Shown: positions 43,452 through 53,467, counted from the first letter of the stretch. The stretch is 64,000 nucleotides of DNA from Colimorpha sp045598945 (GCA_045598945.1 JAZRVD010000137.1:3115-67114); one strand, 5' to 3'. Program-made: numbers and translations. Notes: generated from the sequence alone by a model not told the origin.

Positions 43452-43459
43452 TATCTTTG
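43452..43459 (+). promoter_or_regulatory. -7 box of rsmE
   Basis: TATCTTTG, 26 nt before ATG 43485. It likely also drives DUF4159, the VanX-type and MauE-type genes. Confidence 0.65.
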
Positions 43460-43484
43460 CAAAGTTTAATAACACCACCGTTAC

Positions 43485-44192
43485 ATGCTCCTATTCTACA
43501 CCCCCGACCTCCATGCCGACTACATCACCCTCAGCGCCGACGAGTCGAGACACTGCATACGCGTGCTGCGCATGACCACCGGCGACACCCTCTACCTTAC
43601 CGACGGACAAGGCACCCTATGCCGCTGCGAGATAGCGCTGCCCGACGCGTCGGCATGCAGCGTGGCTGTCGTTGAACGAACAGAACACTACGGCGCACGC
43701 CCCTACAGGCTGCACCTCGCCGTGTCGCCTACCAAGAACGCCGCCAGGATAGAATGGCTGGTAGAGAAAGCCGTAGAGATAGGTGTTGACGAGATAACGC
43801 TGCTGCACTGCGAACATAGCGAACACAGCAACCTCAAAGCCGACAGATTGAGCAAGATAGCCGTCAGTGCCATGAAACAGTCGCTGCGCGCCTACCTGCC
43901 TGCAATACACAACGGCGTGTCGTTCACCGACTTTATAAGCCAGCACAGCGGCCACGACGGGCTATACATCTGCCACTGCGACGGCGACCAACGCCAGCAG
44001 CTGAGCGACATATACAACGCCACACACAACGCCACCATACTAATAGGTCCCGAAGGCGACTTCAGCCCCAAAGAGATAGCCTCAGCCCTTGCAGCAGGCT
44101 TCAAGCCAGTAACTCTCGGCAACCAGCGCCTGCGCACCGAGACGGCAGCACTATACGCCACCATTGCCATAAACATACTCAACACCATATAA
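43485..44192 (+). CDS. rsmE: 16S rRNA (uracil-1498-N3)-methyltransferase
   Basis: A 235-aa SPOUT-class enzyme that methylates N3 of U1498 in 16S rRNA. The N-terminal PUA-like part has SADESRHCIRVLRMTTGDTL. The SPOUT part has RIEWLVEKAVEIGVDEI, the LIGPEGDFSPKEI motif and the knot end VTLGNQRLRTETAALYA. The length is normal. The next gene starts 5 bp downstream, so it begins an operon. The assignment is secure. Confidence 0.96.
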   Translation: MLLFYTPDLHADYITLSADESRHCIRVLRMTTGDTLYLTDGQGTLCRCEIALPDASACSVAVVERTEHYGARPYRLHLAVSPTKNAARIEWLVEKAVEIGVDEITLLHCEHSEHSNLKADRLSKIAVSAMKQSLRAYLPAIHNGVSFTDFISQHSGHDGLYICHCDGDQRQQLSDIYNATHNATILIGPEGDFSPKEIASALAAGFKPVTLGNQRLRTETAALYATIAINILNTI

Positions 44193-44196
44193 GACC

Positions 44197-44847
44197 ATGC
44201 GACAACTTATCACAGCAATACTTCTACTGCTTACTCTCACCCCCCTCAAGGCTCAGACAACCTCTATAGCGCTGCTCAAATACGAAGGCGGCGGCGACTG
44301 GTACGCCAACCCCACCTCGCTCACCAACCTCATAGCCTTCTGCCGCCAAGACCAGCAGATGAACCTCACGCCAGCCTACGCCACAGTAGACGTGGGCAGC
44401 AGCGAGATATTCAACTACCCGCTGCTACACCTCACCGGTCACGGCAACGTGGTGTTCTCGACACAGGAAGCTCAAAACCTAAGAAAATACCTCATCGGCG
44501 GCGGATTTCTGCACATCGACGACAACTACGGACTACGCGAATTTATAGTGCCACAGATGAAAAAAGTGTTCCCCGAACTGGAATTTATAGAGCTGCCCTT
44601 CTCCCACCCTATCTACCATCAGAAATACGACTTCGACAACGGCCTGCCCAAGATACACGAACACGACAACAAGCCCCCACAAGGCTTTGGCCTGATATAT
44701 GAAGGCCGCTTAGTATGCTTTTTCACCTACGAATGCGACCTCGGCGACGGATGGGAAGACCCCGACGTACACAACGACAGCCAAGCCACACGCCAAAAAG
44801 CGCTACGCATGGGCAGCAACATCGTCAGCTACGCCTTCAGCCATTAA
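44197..44847 (+). CDS. DUF4159 secreted protein
   Basis: A 216-aa protein with a signal peptide (residues 1-19, MRQLITAILLLLTLTPLKA). The DUF4159 domain shows ALLKYEGGGDWYANPTSL, the LTGHGNVVFS segment, GGGFLHIDDNYG and FSHPIYH. DUF4159 domains resemble class I glutamine amidotransferase-like folds and are often beside MoxR/BatA-type genes; here only rsmE and a dipeptidase gene neighbour it. The function is not established. Confidence 0.88.
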   Translation: MRQLITAILLLLTLTPLKAQTTSIALLKYEGGGDWYANPTSLTNLIAFCRQDQQMNLTPAYATVDVGSSEIFNYPLLHLTGHGNVVFSTQEAQNLRKYLIGGGFLHIDDNYGLREFIVPQMKKVFPELEFIELPFSHPIYHQKYDFDNGLPKIHEHDNKPPQGFGLIYEGRLVCFFTYECDLGDGWEDPDVHNDSQATRQKALRMGSNIVSYAFSH

Positions 44848-44868
44848 CAATCCTAAAACATCAACAAT

Positions 44869-45579
44869 ATGAAACGACTTCTATACCTCTGCATCGTCAT
44901 GCTACTATGCACAGCATGCGGCATAAACCAAGACTCGACACCAGAGAGCGCCATCAACATCGCTCCCGAACTCGACCGCAGCAACTTTGTATACATCACC
45001 GACGTGGTGCCAAGCGCCATATTGGAGATACGCTACTACAGCACCTTCAACTTCGTAGGCACACGCATCGACGGCTACGTCATGCCAGTGGCACTATGCA
45101 CACGCCAAGCCGCCGAAGCACTCAAAAAAGTCGCCGACAACCTCGAACAACAAGGCTTCCGCCTGAAGATATACGACGCCTACCGTCCACAAAAGGCCGT
45201 CGACCACTTTGTAAGATGGGCAGAGACCGACGACACCGCTATGCGCCGCTACTTCTACCCACAGCTCGACAAAGACAAGCTCTTCCCTCTCGGCTTCATC
45301 TGTGCCAAAAGCAGCCACAGCCGCGGCAGCACCATAGACCTCACACTCTTTGACATGAGGACAGAAAAAGAAGTCGACATGGGCGCCACCTTCGACTGGT
45401 TTGGCAACGAGTCGCACCCCGACTACGAAGGCGCTACCGACGAACAAAAAGCCAACCGCAAAATACTCAGCGACGCCATGATAGCCGCCGGCTTCGCCCC
45501 CTACGACTGCGAGTGGTGGCACTTCACCCTCAACAACGAGCCATACCCCGACACCTACTTCAACTTCGACGTAGAATAG
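44869..45579 (+). CDS. D-alanyl-D-alanine dipeptidase-like lipoprotein (VanX/DdpX type, M15D)
   Basis: A 236-aa M15 peptidase. It has a lipobox near residue 20 (LLCTACG). The zinc-site motif SSHSRGSTIDLTLFD carries the His and Asp ligands, and the C-terminal CEWWHFTL carries the catalytic Glu and third ligand His. DAYRPQKAVDHF is the typical substrate-side arginine motif. Such enzymes release D-Ala-D-Ala in the envelope, in peptidoglycan recycling rather than vancomycin resistance when, as here, no VanA/VanH/VanS genes are nearby. It lies 21 bp after DUF4159. Confidence 0.93.
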   Translation: MKRLLYLCIVMLLCTACGINQDSTPESAINIAPELDRSNFVYITDVVPSAILEIRYYSTFNFVGTRIDGYVMPVALCTRQAAEALKKVADNLEQQGFRLKIYDAYRPQKAVDHFVRWAETDDTAMRRYFYPQLDKDKLFPLGFICAKSSHSRGSTIDLTLFDMRTEKEVDMGATFDWFGNESHPDYEGATDEQKANRKILSDAMIAAGFAPYDCEWWHFTLNNEPYPDTYFNFDVE

Positions 45580-45595
45580 CCACACACACCGCATC

Positions 45596-46537
45596 ATGCC
45601 ATACACGCCGCTTCACAACACCTCTGCACTACGCTACATAGCAATAGCGCTGCAGTGCCTCTTGGGCGTATACTTCGTCGTCTCCGCCATAGCCAAACTG
45701 TTAGACATCGACACCTTTGAAGTATATGTCTTCTCATTAGGTCTGCTGCCACTCAACACTGCCATGGTGCTATGCCGTGTGCTTATCGCAATAGAGCTGA
45801 TGTTGGGGCTGATGCTCGCATGCGGCATGATGCCACGCCTTGCGGCGACACTCTCCACCCTGCTGCTAATATTCTTCTGCATGGTGCTATGCTACGCCAT
45901 AGTCATCAACCGCACCGACAGCTGCCACTGCATGGGAGAGATAACAAACATCCCCCCAGCACTCTCGCTGCTCAAAAACAGCATAACCATCGTGCTGCTC
46001 CTCGTCATGCTGCGCCTGCCAGTATGGCAATGGCACCCACGATGGTACATCATCATGCCTATCTGTATCACAGCCACAGCAGCGGTATTCTGCATCTCGC
46101 TGCCCGACAACTGGATGTTCGCCGCCAAGAGCAGCGAGAACTACAACCATGAGTTGCTCAGCCATCTTGCATTGCCCGACGAGCCACTCCACGACGCCAA
46201 TATCCTCGAAGGCAAAAAACTCGTTGTCATGGCCACCGAGCGCTGTCCCTACTGCCAACGTGCATTGCAGAAGCTGCAAGCCATGGCACTACGCCAAGAA
46301 ATAGACACCACACGCTGCATAGTGATACTGCCACAAAGCAACGACACCACCCCCATCCACAATGACGGCATACCCATGCTGCAAGGCCGTCGCTACAGGA
46401 TAGACAAACACGACTTCCTGCACCTCACCAACGGCAACCGCCCCATCGTGCTGCTCCTCGACAACGGCACAGAATCAGCCTCTTACCACTACCGCAACAT
46501 CAATGAAAAAGAGATAAAGCAGTTCTTTGAAGAGTAA
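45596..46537 (+). CDS. MauE/DoxX-like membrane protein with thioredoxin-like domain
   Basis: A 313-aa protein. The N-terminal 165 residues form about four to five membrane helices of the MauE/DoxX type (CLLGVYFVVSAIAKLLDIDTFEVYV and following). The C-terminal domain holds KKLVVMATERCPYCQRALQKLQ, a thioredoxin-like CxxC, followed by a P-loop-type IPMLQG and PIVLLLD. Such fusions supply electrons or hold disulfide partners in the periplasm. It is the last gene of the rsmE group; a hairpin lies 35-50 nt after the stop. Confidence 0.8.
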   Translation: MPYTPLHNTSALRYIAIALQCLLGVYFVVSAIAKLLDIDTFEVYVFSLGLLPLNTAMVLCRVLIAIELMLGLMLACGMMPRLAATLSTLLLIFFCMVLCYAIVINRTDSCHCMGEITNIPPALSLLKNSITIVLLLVMLRLPVWQWHPRWYIIMPICITATAAVFCISLPDNWMFAAKSSENYNHELLSHLALPDEPLHDANILEGKKLVVMATERCPYCQRALQKLQAMALRQEIDTTRCIVILPQSNDTTPIHNDGIPMLQGRRYRIDKHDFLHLTNGNRPIVLLLDNGTESASYHYRNINEKEIKQFFEE

Positions 46538-46571
46538 AGAAGCTTACCATTCAAAAAAACTACAATAATAT

Positions 46572-46588
46572 AGAGAAAGGTTTCTCTT
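46572..46588 (+). terminator. Possible terminator after the MauE-type gene
   Basis: Stem AGAGAAA / TTTCTCT with a 2-nt loop and short T-rich tail. Small but well placed. Confidence 0.45.
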
Positions 46589-46664
46589 TCAACTTTAACA
46601 GACCTCGCCTATTTTGCCACTTACTTTCGGTAAAAACTGCATTTATAAATTGTATTTAAGAAAT

Positions 46665-46709
46665 TCAAAACAGTTTCTAAATTCCTTAAATAAAATCAAA
46701 ACAGTTTCT
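46665..46709 (+). repeat. Direct repeat of TCAAAACAGTTTCT
   Basis: Two 14-bp copies (46665-46678 and 46696-46709), 31 bp apart, in the nuclease gene's promoter region. Function unknown. Confidence 0.6.
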
Positions 46710-46749
46710 TAGACAACACACTTTTTTTCGTTCACCAACAAAAAAAGCG

Positions 46750-46757
46750 TACCTTTG
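46750..46757 (+). promoter_or_regulatory. -7 box of the secreted nuclease
   Basis: TACCTTTG, 20 nt before ATG 46778. Confidence 0.6.
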
Positions 46758-46777
46758 CAAAATAATACATTTACAAC

Positions 46778-47659
46778 ATGAAACAAATAGCACTATTATT
46801 GGCAGTGGCATGCACCATGAGCTGCACCAGCCAGACCGTAGAAGACATTGAACAAGCTTTTGTAGACCAGGCTATAGAGACTGCGGTGGAGACTATAGAC
46901 AACGCCTTAGAGGAACATCTGCTTGGCGACGAATACAAGCCTTCAACACCCGACCCCATGCCCGAAATGGCAAACACCATACACTGGATGCCGGAAGCCA
47001 AAGGCAAGATAGTAACACACAAAGCTATAGCCTTGGAGTATAGCGAGAGCGACGAACAGGCACGCTGGGTGGCATACATGCTTTGCGCCGACAGAACCGA
47101 TGGCAAATGGAACCGCAACGTTACTGAAGGCGCCTTCTTCCATGAAGACCCCGACATTGCCACTGGCAGCGCCATGATAGAAGACTACAAGAAGTCAGGC
47201 TACTCGCGCGGACACCTGGCACCGGCAGCCGACATGAAATGGGACTCGACAGCACAAGTGGAATGTTTCCTGTTTAGCAACATGAGCCCTCAAGAGCAGA
47301 GCTTTAACAGCGGAATATGGAACCGCGCCGAAGAGATGATGCGCCGCTGGGCCAACTGGTACGACACCATATACATTATTACCGGCCCGCAGCTGACATG
47401 CGGTAGCCACGAGAAGATAGGCACCAACGGCGTTACGGTGCCAAAAGCCTTCTACAAAGCCGTATACTGCCCTAAGCTGCACCAAGCCATAGGGTTCCTC
47501 ATCCCACACATACAAGACAAGGCCAAGTTAGAGGTCTTTGCCATGAGCATCGACGACCTTGAGAAAAAGACCAAGATAAACTTCTTCGCCGGCATGGACA
47601 ACGAGGAGACAATAGAGGCCAACCTCGACCTGTCGAAATGGAACTTCAACAAAAAGTAA
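46778..47659 (+). CDS. DNA/RNA non-specific endonuclease, lipoprotein
   Basis: A 293-aa secreted beta-beta-alpha-metal nuclease (NUC family). A lipobox lies at residues 12-16 (TMSC). The core carries SGYSRGHLAPAAD (catalytic His146 in an SRGH variant of DRGH), NMSPQEQSFNSGIWNRAE with the metal Asn/Glu, and the closing VPKAFYKAVY. It probably degrades extracellular nucleic acids for scavenging or defence. The next gene follows by 4 bp. Confidence 0.93.
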   Translation: MKQIALLLAVACTMSCTSQTVEDIEQAFVDQAIETAVETIDNALEEHLLGDEYKPSTPDPMPEMANTIHWMPEAKGKIVTHKAIALEYSESDEQARWVAYMLCADRTDGKWNRNVTEGAFFHEDPDIATGSAMIEDYKKSGYSRGHLAPAADMKWDSTAQVECFLFSNMSPQEQSFNSGIWNRAEEMMRRWANWYDTIYIITGPQLTCGSHEKIGTNGVTVPKAFYKAVYCPKLHQAIGFLIPHIQDKAKLEVFAMSIDDLEKKTKINFFAGMDNEETIEANLDLSKWNFNKK

Positions 47660-47663
47660 CGCG

Positions 47664-48359
47664 ATGAAGATACATCCCGACACGCTGACCTTCTTTGAAG
47701 AGTTGAAGAAGAACAACAACAGAGAATGGTTTGCCGACAACAAAAAACGCTGGGAAGCGATAAAAGAAGAATTTGTCAAGCTTACAGAGAAGCTGATAGA
47801 GGTCATGACACCGCTCGACGCCTCGCTTGGCGAGCTGTCTGCCAAGCAATGCATCTACCGCATCTACCGCGACCTGCGCTTCTCGCCCGACAAGCGTCCA
47901 TACAAATGCCACATATCCTGCTTTCTGCCTACCGGCGGCAATCGCAAGGCGGCAGTGCCAGGCTACTACTTGCAGATAGGCCAGTCGGACTACGGACTTG
48001 CCAACGGCTGCTCGCTTGGCGGCGGCATCTTCTGCCCATCGCCACAGGCATTGGCAGCAATACGACAAGAGATATTCTACAACACCGAAGAGTTTAAGAG
48101 CATCATCAACGAGCCAGAGTATGTGAAATACTTCGGCACAGAGTTCTTTACCAGCCACAAGCTGAGCCGCGTGCCCAAGGGCTTCCCTGCCGACTGGCAA
48201 GATGGCGACCTGCTGAAATACCGCGACTACACCACGATGTACGACATGCCAATAGAGACCGTGATGAGCGACGAGCTGCTGCCAAGAGCCATAGAGGTGT
48301 TTAAGGCCAGCGTGCCTCTCAACAAGTTTATACAGCGGGCAATGTACGAGCTGATATAA
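47664..48359 (+). CDS. DUF2461 family protein
   Basis: A 231-aa protein of the DUF2461/TIGR02453 family: LTFFEELKKNNNREWFADNKKRW at the start, SAKQCIYRIYRDLRFSPDKRPYK and YYLQIGQSDYGLANGC in the middle, and ADWQDGDLLKYRDYTTMYDM at the end. It is cytoplasmic and widespread, with no established function. It probably shares the nuclease transcript. Confidence 0.9.
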   Translation: MKIHPDTLTFFEELKKNNNREWFADNKKRWEAIKEEFVKLTEKLIEVMTPLDASLGELSAKQCIYRIYRDLRFSPDKRPYKCHISCFLPTGGNRKAAVPGYYLQIGQSDYGLANGCSLGGGIFCPSPQALAAIRQEIFYNTEEFKSIINEPEYVKYFGTEFFTSHKLSRVPKGFPADWQDGDLLKYRDYTTMYDMPIETVMSDELLPRAIEVFKASVPLNKFIQRAMYELI

Positions 48360-48393
48360 AAACAAAAATATCATCAATTTTACAAAAAAAGTG

Positions 48394-48401
48394 TACTTTT
48401 G
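48394..48401 (+). promoter_or_regulatory. -7 box of the MFS transporter
   Basis: TACTTTTG, 48 nt before ATG 48449. Confidence 0.6.
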
Positions 48402-48448
48402 CAAATTGTCAAGAAAACAAAAAAACAATAAATAAATAAACAACACTC

Positions 48449-50119
48449 ATGACTGAAAAAATTCAAACCCTACGCGACAGCGCAACAATGCGATGGATAG
48501 CCCTGCTGCTACTGGCATTGGCAATGTTCTGCGCCTACATCTTTATGGACATCTTGTCGCCTATCAAAGACCTTATGCAAGAGACAAGAGGTTGGAGCTC
48601 TACCGCCTTCGGCACCATGCAAGGAGCAGAGACCTTCCTCAACGTGTTCGTATTCTTCCTCATCTTTGCCGGCATCATTCTCGACAAGATGGGTGTACGC
48701 TTTACCGCCGTACTCTCTGGCGCCGTGATGCTCGTAGGCGGCATAATCAAATATTTTGCCATCAGCGAAAGCTTTATAGGCAGCGGCATGGAGGCATGGT
48801 TCAACACCCACCTCAACTACATACCCGGCTTTCACGAGCTTGGCGTATCGCCATTCTATGAGGGCATGCCGGCATCGGCAAAGCTCGCCGCCATCGGCTT
48901 TATGATCTTTGGCTGCGGCACCGAGATGGCAGGCATCACCGTCAGCCGCGGTATAGTGAAATGGTTTAAGGGTCGCGAGACCGCCATGGCCATGGGCTCG
49001 GAGATGGCGCTTGCACGCTTGGGCGTAGCCACCTGCATGATATTCTCGCCATTCTTCGCCAAGTTGGGCGGCAGCGTCGACGTGTCGCGCTCCGTAGCCT
49101 TCGGCGTCGTGCTGCTCTGCATAGCCCTCATCATGTTTATCGTATACTTCTTCATGGACAAGAAACTCGACGCACAGACCGGCGAAGCCGAAGAGCAAGA
49201 CGACCCATTCAAAATCAGCGACATCGGCAAGATACTCTCCAGCCTCGGCTTCTGGCTCGTGGCTCTGCTGTGCGTACTCTACTACAGCGCCATCTTCCCA
49301 TTCCAGAAATATGCCGTCAACATGCTGCAGTGCAACCTCACGCTGACCGAGCCAAAAGCTACAAGCTTCTGGGCAAGCAACGCCGTTACCATTATCCAAT
49401 ACGTCGTTATGCTTGTTGTAGCCATAGGCGCCTTTGCCAGCAACTTCTCTAAAAACAAAAATATGAAATATGGCTTGATGAGCATGGCAATAGTAGCACT
49501 GGTAGTATACTGCTACATGGGCTACATGCGCGGCACAGCAGAGACCATCTTTGCAGTGTTCCCACTCCTCGCCGTCGCCATCACCCCTATACTTGGCAAC
49601 TATGTTGACCACAAAGGCAAGGCAGCCTCTATGCTGATGATAGGCTCGTTGCTGCTCATACTCTGCCACCTCACCTTCGCTTTCATACTGCCACAGTTCA
49701 AAGGCAACGGCATAGGCGGCGTAATAGTAGCCTACGTTACCATCCTCGTACTCGGCGCCTCATTCTCGCTCGTACCTGCAGCCCTGTGGCCATCGGTGCC
49801 AAAGCTGGTTGACGAGAAAATTATTGGCTCGGCATACGCGCTCATCTTCTGGATACAGAACATTGGCCTCTGGCTCTTCCCACTGCTTATTGGCAAAGTG
49901 TTGGACAACACCAACCCCAATATTACGGAAGCCTTAAATGCAGGCACCATGACAGCCAAAGAGGCCTCGGTGTCATACGACTACACATGGGCGCTGGTGA
50001 TGCTGGCAGCCCTTGGCGTAGCAGCCCTCGTCATAGGTCTGATACTGAAAGCCGTCGACGCCAAAAAGCACCTCGGCCTTGAGGAGCCTAACATCAAAGA
50101 GACTCCAAAAGCAGAATAA
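48449..50119 (+). CDS. MFS transporter
   Basis: A 556-aa major facilitator protein with about 12 membrane helices. It shows the signature loop between helices 2 and 3 (GIILDKMGVRFTAVLSG) and the SRGIVKWFKGRE loop between helices 4 and 5. A soluble loop after helix 6 contains MDKKLDAQTGEAEEQDDPFKI. The C-terminal tail is acidic and charged. The substrate cannot be told. It is followed by the D15-like outer-membrane gene 18 bp later, which may be coexpressed. Confidence 0.9.
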   Translation: MTEKIQTLRDSATMRWIALLLLALAMFCAYIFMDILSPIKDLMQETRGWSSTAFGTMQGAETFLNVFVFFLIFAGIILDKMGVRFTAVLSGAVMLVGGIIKYFAISESFIGSGMEAWFNTHLNYIPGFHELGVSPFYEGMPASAKLAAIGFMIFGCGTEMAGITVSRGIVKWFKGRETAMAMGSEMALARLGVATCMIFSPFFAKLGGSVDVSRSVAFGVVLLCIALIMFIVYFFMDKKLDAQTGEAEEQDDPFKISDIGKILSSLGFWLVALLCVLYYSAIFPFQKYAVNMLQCNLTLTEPKATSFWASNAVTIIQYVVMLVVAIGAFASNFSKNKNMKYGLMSMAIVALVVYCYMGYMRGTAETIFAVFPLLAVAITPILGNYVDHKGKAASMLMIGSLLLILCHLTFAFILPQFKGNGIGGVIVAYVTILVLGASFSLVPAALWPSVPKLVDEKIIGSAYALIFWIQNIGLWLFPLLIGKVLDNTNPNITEALNAGTMTAKEASVSYDYTWALVMLAALGVAALVIGLILKAVDAKKHLGLEEPNIKETPKAE

Positions 50120-50137
50120 ACCATAAAAATTAGCACA

Positions 50138-51484
50138 ATGAAAAAAGCGACCTTGATGATAGCCATATTGCTATGTGGCATCACAATAGGTACGCTGGCT
50201 AACGACAACGACCAGCCCTCAGGTGAGAAAGCCACACGCAAAGGCTGGTCGTTTGGCGTTCTGCCAAGCATAGCCTTCGACCAAGACCTAGGCTTCCAAT
50301 TAGGAGCATTGACAAATGTATACTATTTTGGCGACGGTTCTCAGTACCCCGACTACTTGCATTCGTTCTACGCCGAGGCGGCTACCACGTCGAAACACTA
50401 CAGCCTCTTCCGCCTGTCTTACGACAGCAAATATCTCATCCCCAACCATCGCCTAAGCGTAGACCTGACATATATGCCCGACCTGATGTGCGACTTTTAC
50501 GGCTTTAACGGCTACGCCACACACTACAACAAGGCATACACCACACAGGGCGACGCCGACTACCTGACACGCGCCTACTACAAATTCCAGCGCGACCTCT
50601 TCCGCCTAAGCGCAGACCTACAAGGCACCATAGCACAGCCATGGTACTGGAACGTAGGCTTGGGAATACTGCAATACAAGGTGGGCAGCGTAGACATAGA
50701 CCGCCTAAACAAGTACGAAGACGACGAAGAGGACAAGCTACCAGTGCATACCACTCTCTTTGACCAATATGTAAGCTTAGGATATATCAGCAAAAGCGAA
50801 AGCACCGGCGGCACCCACCCCTATCTGCACGGCGGACTGACCTACGACACTCGCGACCGTCAACAAAACCCTCAGCACGGCATACATGCCGACGCCTTCC
50901 TGACATACTACGCCGGCTTGGGCGACATGAAAGACTACAACAACCTAAAGCTCAACGTCAACTGGCGCCAATACCTGCCAATAGTACCCCAACGGCTGAC
51001 CCTCGCCTACCGCATAGGCGGACAGATAAACCTCGCCGGGCATAGCCCCTTCTACCTCAACACCTACCTCAACCAACTGTATATGCAGCGCATACTCTAC
51101 GAAGGACTGGGCGGTGGCAACTCGATACGAGGCATTATGCGCAACAGGATACTGGCAGAAGGCGTGGCATTCGCCAACATAGAGCTACGCACACAGCTGT
51201 TTCACTTCCGCATTGGCAAGAACATGTTCTACATAGGCATCAATCCATTTATGGATGCCGGCATGGTACTGCAACCTTACGAAAGCGTGCTGTGCAACCC
51301 CAACGACCCCCTCATGGGCATAGACGAAGACAAACTGTACAGCCCCCACCTGTCGGCAGGCTGCGGATTGAAGGCAGCTATGAACGACAACTTTGTATTG
51401 AGCGTAGACTGGGCTACAGCCCTCGACAAACAAGACAACGGCAAGGTAAGCAACCTGTACATCAAGATGGGCTACATGTTCTAA
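50138..51484 (+). CDS. Outer membrane beta-barrel protein, BamA/D15-like C-terminal domain
   Basis: A 448-aa protein with a signal peptide (residues 1-21). The rest is a beta-barrel of alternating strands (YSLFRLSYDSKYLIPNHRLSVDLTYMPDLM) and includes HPYLHGGLTYDTRDRQQNPQHG, the region typical of the bacterial surface antigen (D15/Omp85) domain. It ends in an aromatic residue (GYMF), the outer-membrane insertion signal. No POTRA domains are present. Probably an outer-membrane channel; substrate unknown. Confidence 0.85.
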   Translation: MKKATLMIAILLCGITIGTLANDNDQPSGEKATRKGWSFGVLPSIAFDQDLGFQLGALTNVYYFGDGSQYPDYLHSFYAEAATTSKHYSLFRLSYDSKYLIPNHRLSVDLTYMPDLMCDFYGFNGYATHYNKAYTTQGDADYLTRAYYKFQRDLFRLSADLQGTIAQPWYWNVGLGILQYKVGSVDIDRLNKYEDDEEDKLPVHTTLFDQYVSLGYISKSESTGGTHPYLHGGLTYDTRDRQQNPQHGIHADAFLTYYAGLGDMKDYNNLKLNVNWRQYLPIVPQRLTLAYRIGGQINLAGHSPFYLNTYLNQLYMQRILYEGLGGGNSIRGIMRNRILAEGVAFANIELRTQLFHFRIGKNMFYIGINPFMDAGMVLQPYESVLCNPNDPLMGIDEDKLYSPHLSAGCGLKAAMNDNFVLSVDWATALDKQDNGKVSNLYIKMGYMF

Positions 51485-51505
51485 CACCCACACCATCAAA
51501 ACAAT

Positions 51506-53389
51506 ATGCAAAAAAGAGACAACCTATCTTTTTACATACTCATAGCACTCACCATAGTGGGTGCTATTTTACGTTTTGCCAGCATCGATGCACCACTATG
51601 GGGCGACGAACTGAGTGCTCTAAGCAGAATACACAAAACGCTATCCGACACCATATACTACGGCGTATATCTGGGCGACACACACCCAGCAGGCATAGAG
51701 ACCCTGCTATGGCTGTGGTGCAAGGTGGCTGACGGCAACACAATACTGCTGCGACTGCCTTTTGTACTTATGGGCATAGCCTGCATACCGCTGACATACA
51801 TTATTGCCAAACAATGGTACTGTAAAAAAGCAGGGCTATGCGCCGCCGCCATAGTAGCGCTATCGCAATACACCATAACCTACAGCAACTTTACCCGCCC
51901 CTATTCGGCCGGACTGTTTTTCATACTGTTGATGCTTTACTGCTGGACACAAATATTCATCGACAAGCGGCAGCATCACCGATGGATATGCTACACCGGC
52001 ATGGCTATAAGTGCGGCACTCTGCGCCTATACCCACTACTACGCCATGCTGACGGCAGCCCTATTAGGCATAGCAGGACTATTCTTTGTAAAGTCGCGTA
52101 AAGAGACGTTAGCATACATAGCCTCGTGCCTTGCCGCCATGCTTCTATTCCTACCACACATATACATCACCCTCCACCAACTGTTGGACATACAAGGCAA
52201 CGGAGAATGGGTGAGCAAGCCTACGGCGCTATTCGTTCTCGAATACGGACGCTATCTGTGCCACTTCTCTATATGGGCTCCGCTATCACTACTCGTTGTG
52301 CTAATAACAGGCTCGCAATTCAACCGCAGCACCATAAAGACACGATATAAGAAAATCATCGTCTCGCTGGCTCTATTCCTATTGCCTTTGGCTATTGGCT
52401 ACACATACAGCGTAATGGTAAACCCCTGCCTGCAATACTCATGCCTGCTATTCAGCTTTCCATTCTTGATATTGCTGCTATGCTCGCTTATCAACGACAA
52501 CACCAAATATCCCACCGTTGCGTACTACAGCGCCTTGGCACTCTTCAGCATAGCCATGACGCTAACCCTCGCCATACAGCGTCAACACTTCAAAATGATG
52601 CAGCTATGGTCGCCAGAGCCTGTCTATAACACCATACAGCACTACTACCAGCTTTACGGCGCCGACAGCGTAACCTGCTTCGTCGACTTAAAATATCTGC
52701 CATACTATCACAAAGACGGCGACATAGAAATCATCAACCAATATACATGCAGCCAACACTCAACAAAAGATATAGAATACAAGCTGCGCAATACCACAAC
52801 ACCATATATCATTACAGCAAGATTATGGGAGAATGAGATGGACGCAGTACGGCACTACTACCCCACCCTGCTCCATCGAGAGGAGATGATAGGCTACGAG
52901 ATAGTGGTGCGAAGCACCACGCCTGTTGCAAAAGACCCCAAAAAAAGCACCCTGCACAACGCCACCTTCTACAGTAGCGACCAAGAAGCCATTGCACAAT
53001 CGGAATATTACAGCCTGTTTGACGCCGACTACAACGCTATCGCCGACAGCCGCTTTAGAGAAATCAGAGCCACCCTTCACTACACAATAGAAAACGATAC
53101 CGTGCCGCTATACATAGTTATAGAAACCAGCCGAGGAAACAAAAATGCAGCATACAAAATCAACAATATAACAAAATCGGCGTGGGAGAAGGACAGCATA
53201 TACACATGCACACTGTCGCAACGAATGGAAGACCCCATCACAAGCCACCATGCTCTCAGTCGCTATCATGTGAAGATATACCTCTGGAATCCAACACAAA
53301 AGAAGTCCTGCACTATCAAAGACTGCCAAATAGAAATCTCCCCTACCAACCGCTACATATACTCGCACATAGAAGAGATAGACGACTGA
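51506..53389 (+). CDS. Glycosyltransferase family 39-like membrane protein
   Basis: A 627-aa protein. The N-terminal 400 residues have about 10-11 membrane helices, with the GT39/ArnT/PMT_2 signature after helix 1 (ASIDAPLWGDELSALSR, LGDTHPAGIETLLW). The C-terminal 220 residues form a soluble, beta-rich periplasmic domain. Such enzymes transfer sugars from polyprenyl-phosphate donors to lipids or proteins. Donor and acceptor are unknown. The gene ends a plus-strand group, with a terminator directly behind it. Confidence 0.88.
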   Translation: MQKRDNLSFYILIALTIVGAILRFASIDAPLWGDELSALSRIHKTLSDTIYYGVYLGDTHPAGIETLLWLWCKVADGNTILLRLPFVLMGIACIPLTYIIAKQWYCKKAGLCAAAIVALSQYTITYSNFTRPYSAGLFFILLMLYCWTQIFIDKRQHHRWICYTGMAISAALCAYTHYYAMLTAALLGIAGLFFVKSRKETLAYIASCLAAMLLFLPHIYITLHQLLDIQGNGEWVSKPTALFVLEYGRYLCHFSIWAPLSLLVVLITGSQFNRSTIKTRYKKIIVSLALFLLPLAIGYTYSVMVNPCLQYSCLLFSFPFLILLLCSLINDNTKYPTVAYYSALALFSIAMTLTLAIQRQHFKMMQLWSPEPVYNTIQHYYQLYGADSVTCFVDLKYLPYYHKDGDIEIINQYTCSQHSTKDIEYKLRNTTTPYIITARLWENEMDAVRHYYPTLLHREEMIGYEIVVRSTTPVAKDPKKSTLHNATFYSSDQEAIAQSEYYSLFDADYNAIADSRFREIRATLHYTIENDTVPLYIVIETSRGNKNAAYKINNITKSAWEKDSIYTCTLSQRMEDPITSHHALSRYHVKIYLWNPTQKKSCTIKDCQIEISPTNRYIYSHIEEIDD

Positions 53390-53395
53390 CATACA

Positions 53396-53435
53396 AGCTC
53401 CCACAATACCAAGTGTACTGTGGGAGCTTTATACC
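53396..53435 (+). terminator. Terminator after the GT39-like gene
   Basis: Perfect stem AGCTCCCACA / TGTGGGAGCT (53396-53405, 53419-53428) and a short T-run. Confidence 0.8.
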
Positions 53436-53467
53436 GTACTCACCAAAGAGATATTATTACACAACAA